Source of the DNA: SZUA-38 sp965212525
GTDB lineage: Bacteria; Pseudomonadota; Gammaproteobacteria; Xanthomonadales; SZUA-38
Direction of reading: 5' to 3'
DNA: 64,000 nt
Assembly (NCBI GenBank): GCA_965212525.1
Contig: CBDBVC010000013.1
Coordinates: forward strand, 1-64,000
Below the pieces are notes generated by a model, which searched no databases, had not been told where the DNA came from, and was given only the letters and a program-made list of their open reading frames with translations. The position numbers were made by a program, and so were the translations under genes. Positions 17,921 to 26,131 of this stretch are shown here, in pieces (positions within the stretch are counted from its first letter, which is position 1; each line of letters opens with the position of its first letter).

Positions 17921-19126
17921 TCAGGGTAATTTCAGCAGATCAGCAACCTTCACCGCCTGCTCTGCCCGCATGATCAGAGCATAGCTGATGTTTTCATGGG
18001 TCTTGAACACCATGATATGTGCCGAGTATTCGTCCGGCAGTTTCACGGTAGCGTCAGCACGACGCTTGCGTGAAAAATAGGTTTTCACATCATCCCTGGG
18101 ATATTTGACTTCATCCCTTATGGTGACACCTGGACGGTGTGTGGAAAAGACATCGCCGTTGGCAATGCCCTGGGCATGCCCCTTGTTGATGGCAACAACC
18201 TGGGTCGGACCGGCGCCGAACAGCGTCTTGCTGAGCGCGATCACCTGGGCGTTGCTGGGTACGTTGCCCGGTGATTGCGGCACGTATTCCAGATCGAAAT
18301 CGGCACTGAACACCGGCAATATCAGATCACCCTCGTTGATCTCGATGTCACTCTGGGTGATACGCAGTGTTGCCGGATCACCGTTCACAACCACTTCAGC
18401 CGTGCCGGCCTGCAGGACTTCAAAGCCCAGTGAAATGATGCTCTCGTAGTAGAGACGATCGATGTAGTTCTGCCAGAACTGGGTGCCATAGTCCTGAATG
18501 GACTTGCCACCCGGGTAAGTCCAGTCGCGACTGGATGGTTCGAATTCGGTAGAGGTTTCCCACGGATAGCGTGCCGGTAGTTCCTGAAACTCGATGGTAG
18601 GTCTGACCACGGCATAGTTCGCCCCGATGGGCGCTTCATCCATTCCCCGGACATAGATCTTGAAGCCTTCGGTCGCCTTGATCGTGCCCTCCTGAAGTGC
18701 CACCACATAGGGCAGCTCTTCGATCTGTTCCGGATCTAGAATGGTGCGCTTGTCGAGGAACTGACGAATGTCGTTGATGTTGATGGGCTGTATGGCCTCG
18801 GAAATCGAGGTTGCCCTGACACGTGGCGACAGGCGAACGGTACGGTTGTCCCGATTGACGCTCAGGCGTGGCTGTCCATCGACGTAGATCAGGCTGATCA
18901 CATCACCCGGATAGATCAGGTGCGGGTTTTCGATTTGCGGATTGACCTGCCAGATTTCCGGCCACAGCCAGGGGCTGCGGAGGAATCTCTCGGAGATGTC
19001 CCAGAGGGTGTCTCCTCGCACAACGGTATAGCGATCCGGATGATCCGGTTGTAACTCAACTTCCTGTGCTGCCACCGCTGCAGATAGCATCACCCCGACT
19101 ACCATTGAAAGTATTAGTTTAAACAT
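17921..19126 (-). CDS. Exported LysM-domain protein
   Basis: Periplasmic or cell-wall-associated protein, 401 aa from the ATG at 19126 (an in-frame TTG lies 9 bases upstream). A signal peptide (residues 1-20, ending SAAVAAQ) is followed by a LysM peptidoglycan-binding domain (about 31-85: YTVVRGDTLWDISERFL, WPEIWQVNPQIENPHLIYPG). The long C-terminal part is of unknown function and is conserved in gammaproteobacterial homologues sited between dprA and def (PA0020 in Pseudomonas aeruginosa is the pattern I recall). It diverges from def across a 328-base region. Confidence 0.88.
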   Translation of the reverse strand: MFKLILSMVVGVMLSAAVAAQEVELQPDHPDRYTVVRGDTLWDISERFLRSPWLWPEIWQVNPQIENPHLIYPGDVISLIYVDGQPRLSVNRDNRTVRLSPRVRATSISEAIQPININDIRQFLDKRTILDPEQIEELPYVVALQEGTIKATEGFKIYVRGMDEAPIGANYAVVRPTIEFQELPARYPWETSTEFEPSSRDWTYPGGKSIQDYGTQFWQNYIDRLYYESIISLGFEVLQAGTAEVVVNGDPATLRITQSDIEINEGDLILPVFSADFDLEYVPQSPGNVPSNAQVIALSKTLFGAGPTQVVAINKGHAQGIANGDVFSTHRPGVTIRDEVKYPRDDVKTYFSRKRRADATVKLPDEYSAHIMVFKTHENISYALIMRAEQAVKVADLLKLP

Positions 19127-19454
19127 GATCGCCAATCTATTGATTATTCTCGGCTTTAGTGTAGCTGAATTTCGTCTTCGCGCAAAACTTTGTTCTCATT
19201 TCCAGCCCCTTTTTTCATTATTTTCAGTGATTAAGCCGCATTTTCATTGAATTCTGGCCCCTAAATTCCCATTTTTCGGGACATGTCAGTCGGTTTCTGA
19301 TGCAGACAGACCCGTGTCCGTTCCCGATCATCGATTGCTGTCATGCCGCAAATAATGCGGTGCAGATCAATGATGGCTGTTGCTTCGGGATTCACACCGT
19401 CACTGTTAAGATACACCAAACGACTGATAATGATGCGAACCAGGTCACCCTATT
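19127..19454. promoter_or_regulatory. Divergent promoter region between LysM gene and def
   Basis: About 330 bases separating the leftward LysM gene and the rightward def-fmt-rsmB run. It holds an AT-rich half near the LysM side and a small hairpin CCGCA/TGCGG around 19345-19365. I cannot point to a convincing promoter pair and see no small gene. Confidence 0.4.
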
Positions 19455-19961
19455 ATGGCAATACTAGACATCCTCGAATACCCTGACCCCAGGCTCAGAA
19501 CAGTCGCAACCAACGTCGATGTGGTTGATGATGACGTGCGAGCCCTGGTCAGCAACATGTTCGAAACCATGTATGATGCGCCCGGCATCGGTCTGGCCAC
19601 ATCACAGGTTGATGTTCACAAGCGCATCATCGTGATGGACGTATCAGACGATCGATCCGATCCACTGGTGTTCATCAATCCCGTGATCCAGGGCAGGGAA
19701 GGCAAGCAGACCTGTGAAGAAGGCTGTCTGTCTGTTCCGGGCATCTATGCCAAGGTCGAGCGGTTCAAGCTGGTCACCATACATGCACTGAATGAACAGG
19801 GTCACGATTTCACCATGGATGCAGACGAATTGCTGTCTGTCTGCATCCAGCACGAGATGGATCATCTTGAAGGCAGGCTGTTCGTCGATTACCTGTCCCC
19901 GCTCAAGCGTCGCATGGTGGACAAGAAGATGAACAAACGGCAGCGGGAAAAGATCGCCTGA
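19455..19961 (+). CDS. def: Peptide deformylase
   Basis: Removes the formyl group from nascent N-formylmethionine proteins; metal-dependent, ribosome-associated, 168 aa. The three family motifs are present: GIGLATSQVD (motif 1; most members have GxGxAAxQ, so Ser replaces the second Ala), EEGCLSVPG (metal-binding Cys) and QHEMDHLEG (metal-binding His pair and catalytic Glu). It starts the rightward def-fmt-rsmB-DUF4390-kinase run, with fmt 24 bases downstream, the usual coupling of formylation and deformylation genes. Confidence 0.97.
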   Translation: MAILDILEYPDPRLRTVATNVDVVDDDVRALVSNMFETMYDAPGIGLATSQVDVHKRIIVMDVSDDRSDPLVFINPVIQGREGKQTCEEGCLSVPGIYAKVERFKLVTIHALNEQGHDFTMDADELLSVCIQHEMDHLEGRLFVDYLSPLKRRMVDKKMNKRQREKIA

Positions 19962-19985
19962 AATCGCCGACGACCGGGTACACAG

Positions 19986-20930
19986 ATGACAGAACCACTC
20001 AGAATCGCTGTCGCAGGCAGCTCCGATTTCACACGCCCTGCACTTGAGGCACTGATCGAATCCGAACACCACGTCGTGGCTGTGTACACGCAGCCGGACC
20101 GGCCGGCTGGTCGCGGCAGAAAGCTGCGTGCCAATATCATCAAACAGACCGCCCTCGATCACGACATACCGGTGTATCAGCCAACATCGTTGAAATCCGA
20201 CGAGGTTCAGGCAGCGCTTGAATCGCTGCAGCTCGATCTGATGGTGGTCGCGGCCTACGGGCTGATCCTGCCACAGGCGACGCTGGATACACCTGCAATG
20301 GGCTGCTGGAACTTACACGGTTCGATACTGCCCCGCTGGCGCGGTGCCGCACCCGTACAGCGAGCCATCATCGCCGGTGACAGCGAAACTGGCGTCACGC
20401 TGATGCAAATGGATGCCGGCCTCGATACAGGCGATATCCTGGCCATCACAGAAACACCGATCCACAGTGACGATACCGGAGGCAGCCTGCATGATTGCCT
20501 TGCTGACATGGGCGCACAACTGTTGATCGAATCCCTGGCAAGACGGCAGCAACTGACTGCCAGCGGTCAGCCGCAGGAAGGCGTGACCTATGCCAGCAAG
20601 ATGAGTAAGTCTGAAGCGCAGATTGACTGGCAGGAGCCTGCAGAACTGATTTCTCGCAAGATTCGTGCCTACAACCCCTGGCCGGTTGCCCATGGTGAAC
20701 TGGCAGGTGACACGGTACGAATCTGGAATGCCCACCCGGAACCGGGCCAGGGCACACCGGGCGAGATCATCAGCCTGGACAATCAGCAACTGCATGTGGC
20801 GACCGGCGACGGACTGATCAACATCACGGAAATCCAGCGCCCCGGTGGCAAGCGCATGTCGGCGATCGATTTTCTGAACGCTCATCGCCAGCACATGAGC
20901 CGTGACACACAGGGCAGCCATTCACAGTGA
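19986..20930 (+). CDS. fmt: Methionyl-tRNA formyltransferase
   Basis: Formylates initiator Met-tRNA using 10-formyl-THF, 314 aa. The N-terminal domain contains the family signature region VVAAYGLILPQ and the formyl-THF site around NLHGSILPRWRGAAPVQRAI, including the catalytic Asn/His and the downstream Asp in QMDAGLDTGDIL. The C-terminal beta-barrel domain follows from about residue 205 (KMSKSEAQIDW, IRAYNPWPVA). The last four bases overlap the rsmB GTG start (GTGA), suggesting coupled translation. Confidence 0.97.
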   Translation: MTEPLRIAVAGSSDFTRPALEALIESEHHVVAVYTQPDRPAGRGRKLRANIIKQTALDHDIPVYQPTSLKSDEVQAALESLQLDLMVVAAYGLILPQATLDTPAMGCWNLHGSILPRWRGAAPVQRAIIAGDSETGVTLMQMDAGLDTGDILAITETPIHSDDTGGSLHDCLADMGAQLLIESLARRQQLTASGQPQEGVTYASKMSKSEAQIDWQEPAELISRKIRAYNPWPVAHGELAGDTVRIWNAHPEPGQGTPGEIISLDNQQLHVATGDGLINITEIQRPGGKRMSAIDFLNAHRQHMSRDTQGSHSQ

Positions 20931-22252
20931 AACGCACCAGTGTACGTCATGCAGCCGTGCGTTCGCTGCAACGCGTTCTGACCGACGGTCGCTCTCTCGA
21001 CAGTGCCATCGCCGAAGCCGAACCCGGTCTGGACGACAGCGACAGGCCGTTTCATCGGGCACTGCTGTACGGTGTACTGCGCCAGCTCAGCCTGCTTGAA
21101 CATCTGCTGTCCACATTGCTCAGCAAGCCACTGAAAAAGAAGGACAGGGACATCCATTTCCTGTTGCTGTGCGGGCTGTTTCAGATCCAGTGGCTGTCCA
21201 CACCCTCACACGCTGTGGTTAATGAATCGGTCAAGGCCTGTCTTGGCCTGAAAAAGAATTGGGCCAGGAATCTGGTCAATGCGGTGTTGCGAAATGCGCT
21301 GCGAAGTGACCTGTCGAGCATCATCGACAAATGCTCCGAACCGATCCGTTCTTCTCATCCGGACTGGCTCTACAGGCGCCTTCAGGCTGCCTGGCCTGAC
21401 CAGCTGGGAACCATACTGGAACACAATAACCTGCAGGCGCCCATGTGGCTGCGTGTCAATCTGTCACGGACCAGTCGTGAGGCCTGTATCGAATCGCTGG
21501 CCGCTGATGGCCATCAGGCCACAGCCGTGGACTGGCCTCCCTCAGCACTGCGACTTGAGAAGGCTGCCAGTGTCACGGAGCTTGCCGGTTTCTCCGAGGG
21601 TCTGCTATCGGTGCAGGACTGTGCAGCCCAGTGTGCCGCCATGCTGCTGGCACCTCGGGCTGGTGATGATGTACTGGATGTCTGTGCTGCACCGGGCGGC
21701 AAGAGTGTCCACCTCATGGAGCTCGAAAATGAGATCACGCTGACCTGCCTGGATATCGATCCGGTACGGCTTCAGCGCGTTCAGGAAAACCTCGATCGCG
21801 CTCAGCAATCAGCCACACTGCTGTGCGCCGACGGCATGCAACTGGGCAGCCATTTCGGTTACCGGCAATTCGATCGAATCCTGCTGGATGCACCCTGTTC
21901 GGCCACCGGTGTGATCCGTCGCCACCCGGATATCAAATGGCTGAGATCTGATGACGACATTGCCAGATTGAGCCGATTGCAGTTCGATCTGCTGACGGTC
22001 GCCTGGCAACAGCTGCGCGTTGGTGGTCGCCTGCTCTATGCCACCTGTTCGGTGCTGCCGGATGAGAATGAACAGCTGATCAGTGCTTTTGTTGCCGAGA
22101 CGTCGGACGCCTGTGTACTGCCTCTGGACAGTACACAGCAGCTGCCATCCGGTATACCATTGGAATTCGGCATCCAGATCCTGCCCGGAGAACATGCGGT
22201 CGACGGTTTCTATTATGCATTGTTGGAAAAACAGCCTGCACAGACTGACTAG
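20927..22252 (+). CDS. rsmB: 16S rRNA (cytosine(967)-C(5))-methyltransferase
   Basis: SAM-dependent m5C methyltransferase of 16S rRNA, 441 aa, GTG start. The N-terminal half is a NusB-like RNA-binding domain (residues 1-140; RHAAVRSLQRVL, LLCGLFQIQWLS). The C-terminal catalytic domain has the SAM loop VLDVCAAPGGKSVHLME (about 245-262), motif IV DAPCSATGVIRRHPDI with the Cys, and motif VI ATCSVLPDENE with the second Cys. Overlaps fmt by 4 bases and the DUF4390 gene by about 38 bases. Confidence 0.96.
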   Translation: MKRTSVRHAAVRSLQRVLTDGRSLDSAIAEAEPGLDDSDRPFHRALLYGVLRQLSLLEHLLSTLLSKPLKKKDRDIHFLLLCGLFQIQWLSTPSHAVVNESVKACLGLKKNWARNLVNAVLRNALRSDLSSIIDKCSEPIRSSHPDWLYRRLQAAWPDQLGTILEHNNLQAPMWLRVNLSRTSREACIESLAADGHQATAVDWPPSALRLEKAASVTELAGFSEGLLSVQDCAAQCAAMLLAPRAGDDVLDVCAAPGGKSVHLMELENEITLTCLDIDPVRLQRVQENLDRAQQSATLLCADGMQLGSHFGYRQFDRILLDAPCSATGVIRRHPDIKWLRSDDDIARLSRLQFDLLTVAWQQLRVGGRLLYATCSVLPDENEQLISAFVAETSDACVLPLDSTQQLPSGIPLEFGIQILPGEHAVDGFYYALLEKQPAQTD

Positions 22253-22793
22253 TCTGCTCGCCTTCCTGCTGCTGGCAGGCTGCACTGCTGATGATGAGGA
22301 TAAATCCTTCATTGCACTGAATCAGGCCAGTGCACGTATCACCGGCGACAATGAAATAGAAATCCAGGCCAGCCTGAATCACCGCTTCAGCGCCGCCGTC
22401 GTTGAAGCACTCGAAAATGGTGTCCGCATGCAGTTTCGCTATTCCCTAAGGATCAGTCATGAAGACGAGAACTTCTGGGACGGCCCGGTCTGGTCACAGG
22501 ACGGCTATCGCGAAGTGGCCTATCGCAGCCTCAGCGAACGATTCACCATCGCAACGATCCCCCCGGGAGACACCAACAGTGTCGACACCATGGACTTGTT
22601 GCAGACCGAACTGGACGAATTCAGCCTGACGCTGCCATTGACCCGCAATCTGACGGATATCGAGGCATTGAGACTGGAAATACGATTCGACCTGGACATC
22701 AATTCATTGCCACCGCCACTGAAACTGCCCAGTTACCTGTCACCCGACTGGCACATGGATTCGGACTGGCTCAAGATCAGGATTGCCGGCTGA
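22215..22793 (+). CDS. DUF4390 lipoprotein
   Basis: Envelope lipoprotein, 192 aa, function unknown. The ATG at 22215, inside the rsmB end, begins a short signal sequence with lipobox LLAGC (Cys about residue 20), so I prefer it to the longer open frame. The mature part is beta-rich with IQASLNHRFSAAVVEALENG and ENGVRMQFRYSLRI, matching the DUF4390 family as I know it. In related genomes DUF4390 sits between rsmB and an ntrY-type kinase, as here (kinase ATG 1 base after this stop), suggesting a periplasmic role linked to that kinase (inference). Confidence 0.85.
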   Translation: MHCWKNSLHRLTSLLAFLLLAGCTADDEDKSFIALNQASARITGDNEIEIQASLNHRFSAAVVEALENGVRMQFRYSLRISHEDENFWDGPVWSQDGYREVAYRSLSERFTIATIPPGDTNSVDTMDLLQTELDEFSLTLPLTRNLTDIEALRLEIRFDLDINSLPPPLKLPSYLSPDWHMDSDWLKIRIAG

Positions 22794-22794
22794 C

Positions 22795-25017
22795 ATGGTC
22801 CGACGCGCCACCATCCGACGTTTCTTCCAGAAGACACTGCCCATTGCCTCAGTGCTGGCCCTGATTCTGTCAGCACTGTACCTGGCTTCTGGCGTAACCA
22901 CCGGCCTGACCGGATTCGGCAAGTATTATGTCTGGGTGTTTGCCATCACCGGCATTGCATTGCTGGTTCTGATCGTTGCGCTCTCCAATCGATTCATCCG
23001 CCTGGTGAAACGGTTGCGAAAAAGCGAACCCGGATCGAAGCTCACCCTGCGCTGGGTCATCCTGTTCATCATCCTGGCGGTACCGCCGGCCGGTGTGGTG
23101 TACTGGTTCTCGATTTCATTCATCGATCACAGCATCGACAGCTGGTTCGATGTGGATGTCGAAACGGCGCTGTATGAATCACGCGAAATCGCGCGGCGCT
23201 TTCTTGAATTCCAGGAAATAGACAAGCAGACACAGACCAGCCGCATGGCCGCACGTCTGGCCGATCTGGCAGACACTGAGCTGTCATCATCACTGCGTGA
23301 CATGCTGGAGGAAACCCGCGCCATCGAGCTGTCGGTGCTACGATCCAGCGGCTCACTGATCCGAACCATCAACCAGGACATCACCCAGTTCGAGGCCGAC
23401 CTGCCCTCTGATTTCATCCTGCTGCGCGCCCGCAATACCGGCAGTTTTGTGGCTGCCGAGCCGATCGGGCAGGATGAACAACTGCAGATCCGGGTGCTGG
23501 AATCCATTCCGGATACCAGCATCGGACAGGTGCGTATCCTGCAGGCCATCTTTCCGGTGATTCAGGGATTTGACGTGCAGGCCAACCGGGTGACAGAAGA
23601 GGTCGATCATTACGAATATCTGCTGTTTCTGCGTTCCCAGCTAAAACGAAGTTTCATCATCATCCTGACACTGGTTCTGGTGCTGAGTGTCCTGATTGCC
23701 ACCCTGCTGGCCATCGACACGGCAAGGCGACTGATCCAGCCCATCGGCAAACTGGCCGAAGCCACGCGTGACATCACGGCTGGTGATTATCATCAGCAAC
23801 TGCCCGTCACCGGCAATGACGAACTGGGCTTTCTGGTGTCCTCGTTCAACACCATGTCCGAGGAAATAGCACGCAGCAGCACCGAAGCCAACCGCAGCCG
23901 CGTCGAGGCCGAACAGCGTCGTGACTATCTCGAGATTGTCCTTTCCAACCTGTCCTCAGCCGTCATATCGCTGGACCGGTCAGGCATGCTGCGCACGGCC
24001 AACCCGATCGCAGACGAGGTGCTCGGTGTCAGCTTTTCAGATTACATTGGCCAGCCGTTTGACTCGATCTGCACACAACACAAGGACCTGCTCGCCCTGC
24101 TCAACCTGGTTCAGCAACAGGAAGCCAGCAATCAGCGGGACTGGCGCGAGGAACTGGTGTGTCGCATCAGTGACAGCGAACGAATCCTGTTATGTACCGG
24201 TGCACACCTGAAGGAAAGCGCTGAGCTCGACATCGATCTGGTTCTGGTGATTGATGACGCCACCGAGCTGGTCACTGCACAGAAGGAAGCGGCCTGGGGA
24301 GAAGTTGCCCGGCGACTGGCGCATGAGGTCAAGAACCCGCTGACACCGATCCAGCTGGCCGCTGAACGACTGCACATGAAATACCGCAAACTGTTGCCGG
24401 AGAATGAAGTTGATGTGCTTGACCGCAGTATCCAGACCATCATCAATCAGGTCGAATCACTGAAGACGATGGTGAATGCCTTTTCGGACTACGCCAGAAC
24501 GCCGACACTGCAGCTGGCACCCTGCAGCCTGTCTGAGCTGGCAGAAGAGGTGTGTCAGTTGTATCGATCCGGGCAGCAGATCAGCAGTATCGAGTTCGAC
24601 TGGCTGTCATCCGAACCGGTCATACTGGCTGACCGGGGTCGAATCGTTCAGTTGCTGCACAACCTGATCAAGAATTCGGTTGAAGCCGCCGAACCCGACA
24701 AGCCGGCCCTCAGTTTCTCGACGCGTCAGGACATGCAGGCCGATCTGCCGATGCTGGTGCTCGTGATCGGTGATGATGGGCCCGGATTGTCACAGGAAAT
24801 CCGAAGTCGTATCTTCGAGCCCTATGTGTCCACCAAATCAAAGGGAACAGGTATTGGTCTGGCCATCGTCAAGAAAATAGTCGAGGAGCATGGCGGACAG
24901 ATCAGCGTGACTGAGAGTGCATGTGGCGGTGCCGCCTTCGAATTGCGATTCCCGATCCACCAGGCTGCCCTGTCCGACACTGGCGATGAAGCCGACCGTC
25001 AGAGGGGTGTGGGCTGA
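22795..25017 (+). CDS. NtrY-type sensor histidine kinase
   Basis: Membrane sensor kinase, 740 aa. Topology reads as TM segments near residues 16-34, 45-65 and 82-105, a periplasmic sensor part (about 110-285), TM near 290-312, HAMP (315-370, RRLIQPIGKLAEATRDITAG), PAS (about 385-450), HisKA with the phospho-acceptor His in RRLAHEVKNPLTPIQLAAE, and HATPase with N box LLHNLIKNSVEAAE, DDGPGL and GTGIGLAIVKKI. This is the NtrY layout of nitrogen/redox NtrYX systems. The expected next gene, the sigma54 response regulator ntrX, is missing: ubiK follows on the same strand, then a gene on the opposite strand. The partner must be elsewhere in the genome. Confidence 0.9.
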   Translation: MVRRATIRRFFQKTLPIASVLALILSALYLASGVTTGLTGFGKYYVWVFAITGIALLVLIVALSNRFIRLVKRLRKSEPGSKLTLRWVILFIILAVPPAGVVYWFSISFIDHSIDSWFDVDVETALYESREIARRFLEFQEIDKQTQTSRMAARLADLADTELSSSLRDMLEETRAIELSVLRSSGSLIRTINQDITQFEADLPSDFILLRARNTGSFVAAEPIGQDEQLQIRVLESIPDTSIGQVRILQAIFPVIQGFDVQANRVTEEVDHYEYLLFLRSQLKRSFIIILTLVLVLSVLIATLLAIDTARRLIQPIGKLAEATRDITAGDYHQQLPVTGNDELGFLVSSFNTMSEEIARSSTEANRSRVEAEQRRDYLEIVLSNLSSAVISLDRSGMLRTANPIADEVLGVSFSDYIGQPFDSICTQHKDLLALLNLVQQQEASNQRDWREELVCRISDSERILLCTGAHLKESAELDIDLVLVIDDATELVTAQKEAAWGEVARRLAHEVKNPLTPIQLAAERLHMKYRKLLPENEVDVLDRSIQTIINQVESLKTMVNAFSDYARTPTLQLAPCSLSELAEEVCQLYRSGQQISSIEFDWLSSEPVILADRGRIVQLLHNLIKNSVEAAEPDKPALSFSTRQDMQADLPMLVLVIGDDGPGLSQEIRSRIFEPYVSTKSKGTGIGLAIVKKIVEEHGGQISVTESACGGAAFELRFPIHQAALSDTGDEADRQRGVG

Positions 25018-25087
25018 CCCGACCGACAGACGCGCACTGCCCCGGGTGCTGCGGTATAATGACCACACACATCGGACAGGAAACACC

Positions 25088-25324
25088 ATGATCAACAGTC
25101 AATCCATTGATGAACTCGCCAGTCGCCTGCATGAACTCGTCCCCGTGTCGATACAGGATGCAAAAACCGATCTGACCGACAATTTCAGGGATGTACTGAA
25201 AGGCTGGCTGCAACAGCTCGACCTGGTGACACGCGAAGAATTCGATGCACAGAAGGCCGTGCTGCTGCGAACTCGGGAAAAACTCGAGGCACTGGAAGCA
25301 CAGATCGACTCTCTTGAGGGCTGA
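25088..25324 (+). CDS. ubiK: Ubiquinone biosynthesis accessory factor UbiK (YqiC/BMFP family)
   Basis: Small coiled-coil protein, 78 aa, of the BMFP/YqiC family that assists aerobic ubiquinone synthesis with UbiJ. The N-terminal amphipathic half is followed by the family C-terminus TREEFDAQKAVLLRTREKL and EALEAQI, a trimeric coiled coil. ATG at 25088 is inside a longer open frame and is chosen by family length. It lies 70 bases after the sensor kinase and converges on the TrpF-like gene. Confidence 0.9.
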   Translation: MINSQSIDELASRLHELVPVSIQDAKTDLTDNFRDVLKGWLQQLDLVTREEFDAQKAVLLRTREKLEALEAQIDSLEG

Positions 25325-25354
25325 CCTGAACCTGAATTTCCTGCCTGCCTGTGT

Positions 25355-26032
25355 TCACGCAGCCGGATGCGGCTGAATTTCCTGCCTGACCCTGCCAATA
25401 AAACCACGCAACTTGCCTTCATCAAGCCGGTCTCCGGTTCTGACACCAGAGCACAGATCCACACCGGCTGGTCTGACGCTGTTCAGGGCCTCAGAAATGT
25501 TATCGCCATCTAGCCCGCCTGCCAGAAACACGGGGCAGTCGCAGTGCCTGACTATCTCGGCACTGAGTGCCCAGTCGTGAGTTCGACCGGTACCGCCCAG
25601 CTCCCTGACGGGCAGCGCTGGATTGCCTGAATCAAGCAGCAGGGCATCAACCCTGGGTGCCACACGCAGCGCCTGCTCCACCGACTCGGATCCAGTGACG
25701 TGAATCACCTGCACCAGCTGTGTGTTATCGATGCGCTCACGGAGCTTGTCGTAAGCAGACAGGTTGATTTCATCCACAAGTTGCAGGGCACTAGCCGGAC
25801 AGCGCCTGTGCTGTGCCACAATCTCATCGGGATCAGTGAGAGAGGTCAACAGGAAGGTTTCCACTTCGTCGGAAACCGTGGCGATGATCCGTGAAATCAG
25901 TGGCTCATCGATCACACCGGGCCCACTGGGCATGGCCGAGACCAGTCCGAGAATGTCCGCGCCCGCAGCAATGGCCATGTGTGCCTCATGCTCACTGCTG
26001 ATGCAACAGATCTTGATTCGGGTGTTGTTCAC
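25355..26032 (-). CDS. Phosphoribosylanthranilate isomerase (TrpF)-like protein, divergent
   Basis: TIM-barrel protein of the TrpF family, 225 aa. The presumed general base Cys is in IKICCIS (family KICGI/L) and the general acid Asp in ALLLDSG. GGTG, FLAGGLDGDNI and GVDLCSGVR match the phosphate-binding end (family LAGGL...NV and GVDvSSGvE). The strand-2 segment LGLVSAMPSGPGVI departs strongly from the usual GFvF..SPR.v, and no trpB/trpA or other tryptophan gene is adjacent. It may be an ordinary but divergent TrpF or a paralogue with another substrate; no choice can be made from this window. Confidence 0.75.
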   Translation of the reverse strand: MNNTRIKICCISSEHEAHMAIAAGADILGLVSAMPSGPGVIDEPLISRIIATVSDEVETFLLTSLTDPDEIVAQHRRCPASALQLVDEINLSAYDKLRERIDNTQLVQVIHVTGSESVEQALRVAPRVDALLLDSGNPALPVRELGGTGRTHDWALSAEIVRHCDCPVFLAGGLDGDNISEALNSVRPAGVDLCSGVRTGDRLDEGKLRGFIGRVRQEIQPHPAA

Positions 26033-26131
26033 TATTCAATCCCGGGAGACATGTTCGACGCCATCGTAGCGCATCAGACACTGTCTGACAGCCCGCATGG
26101 CTGATTAAGTCACGAATCGAGATTCACAGTT

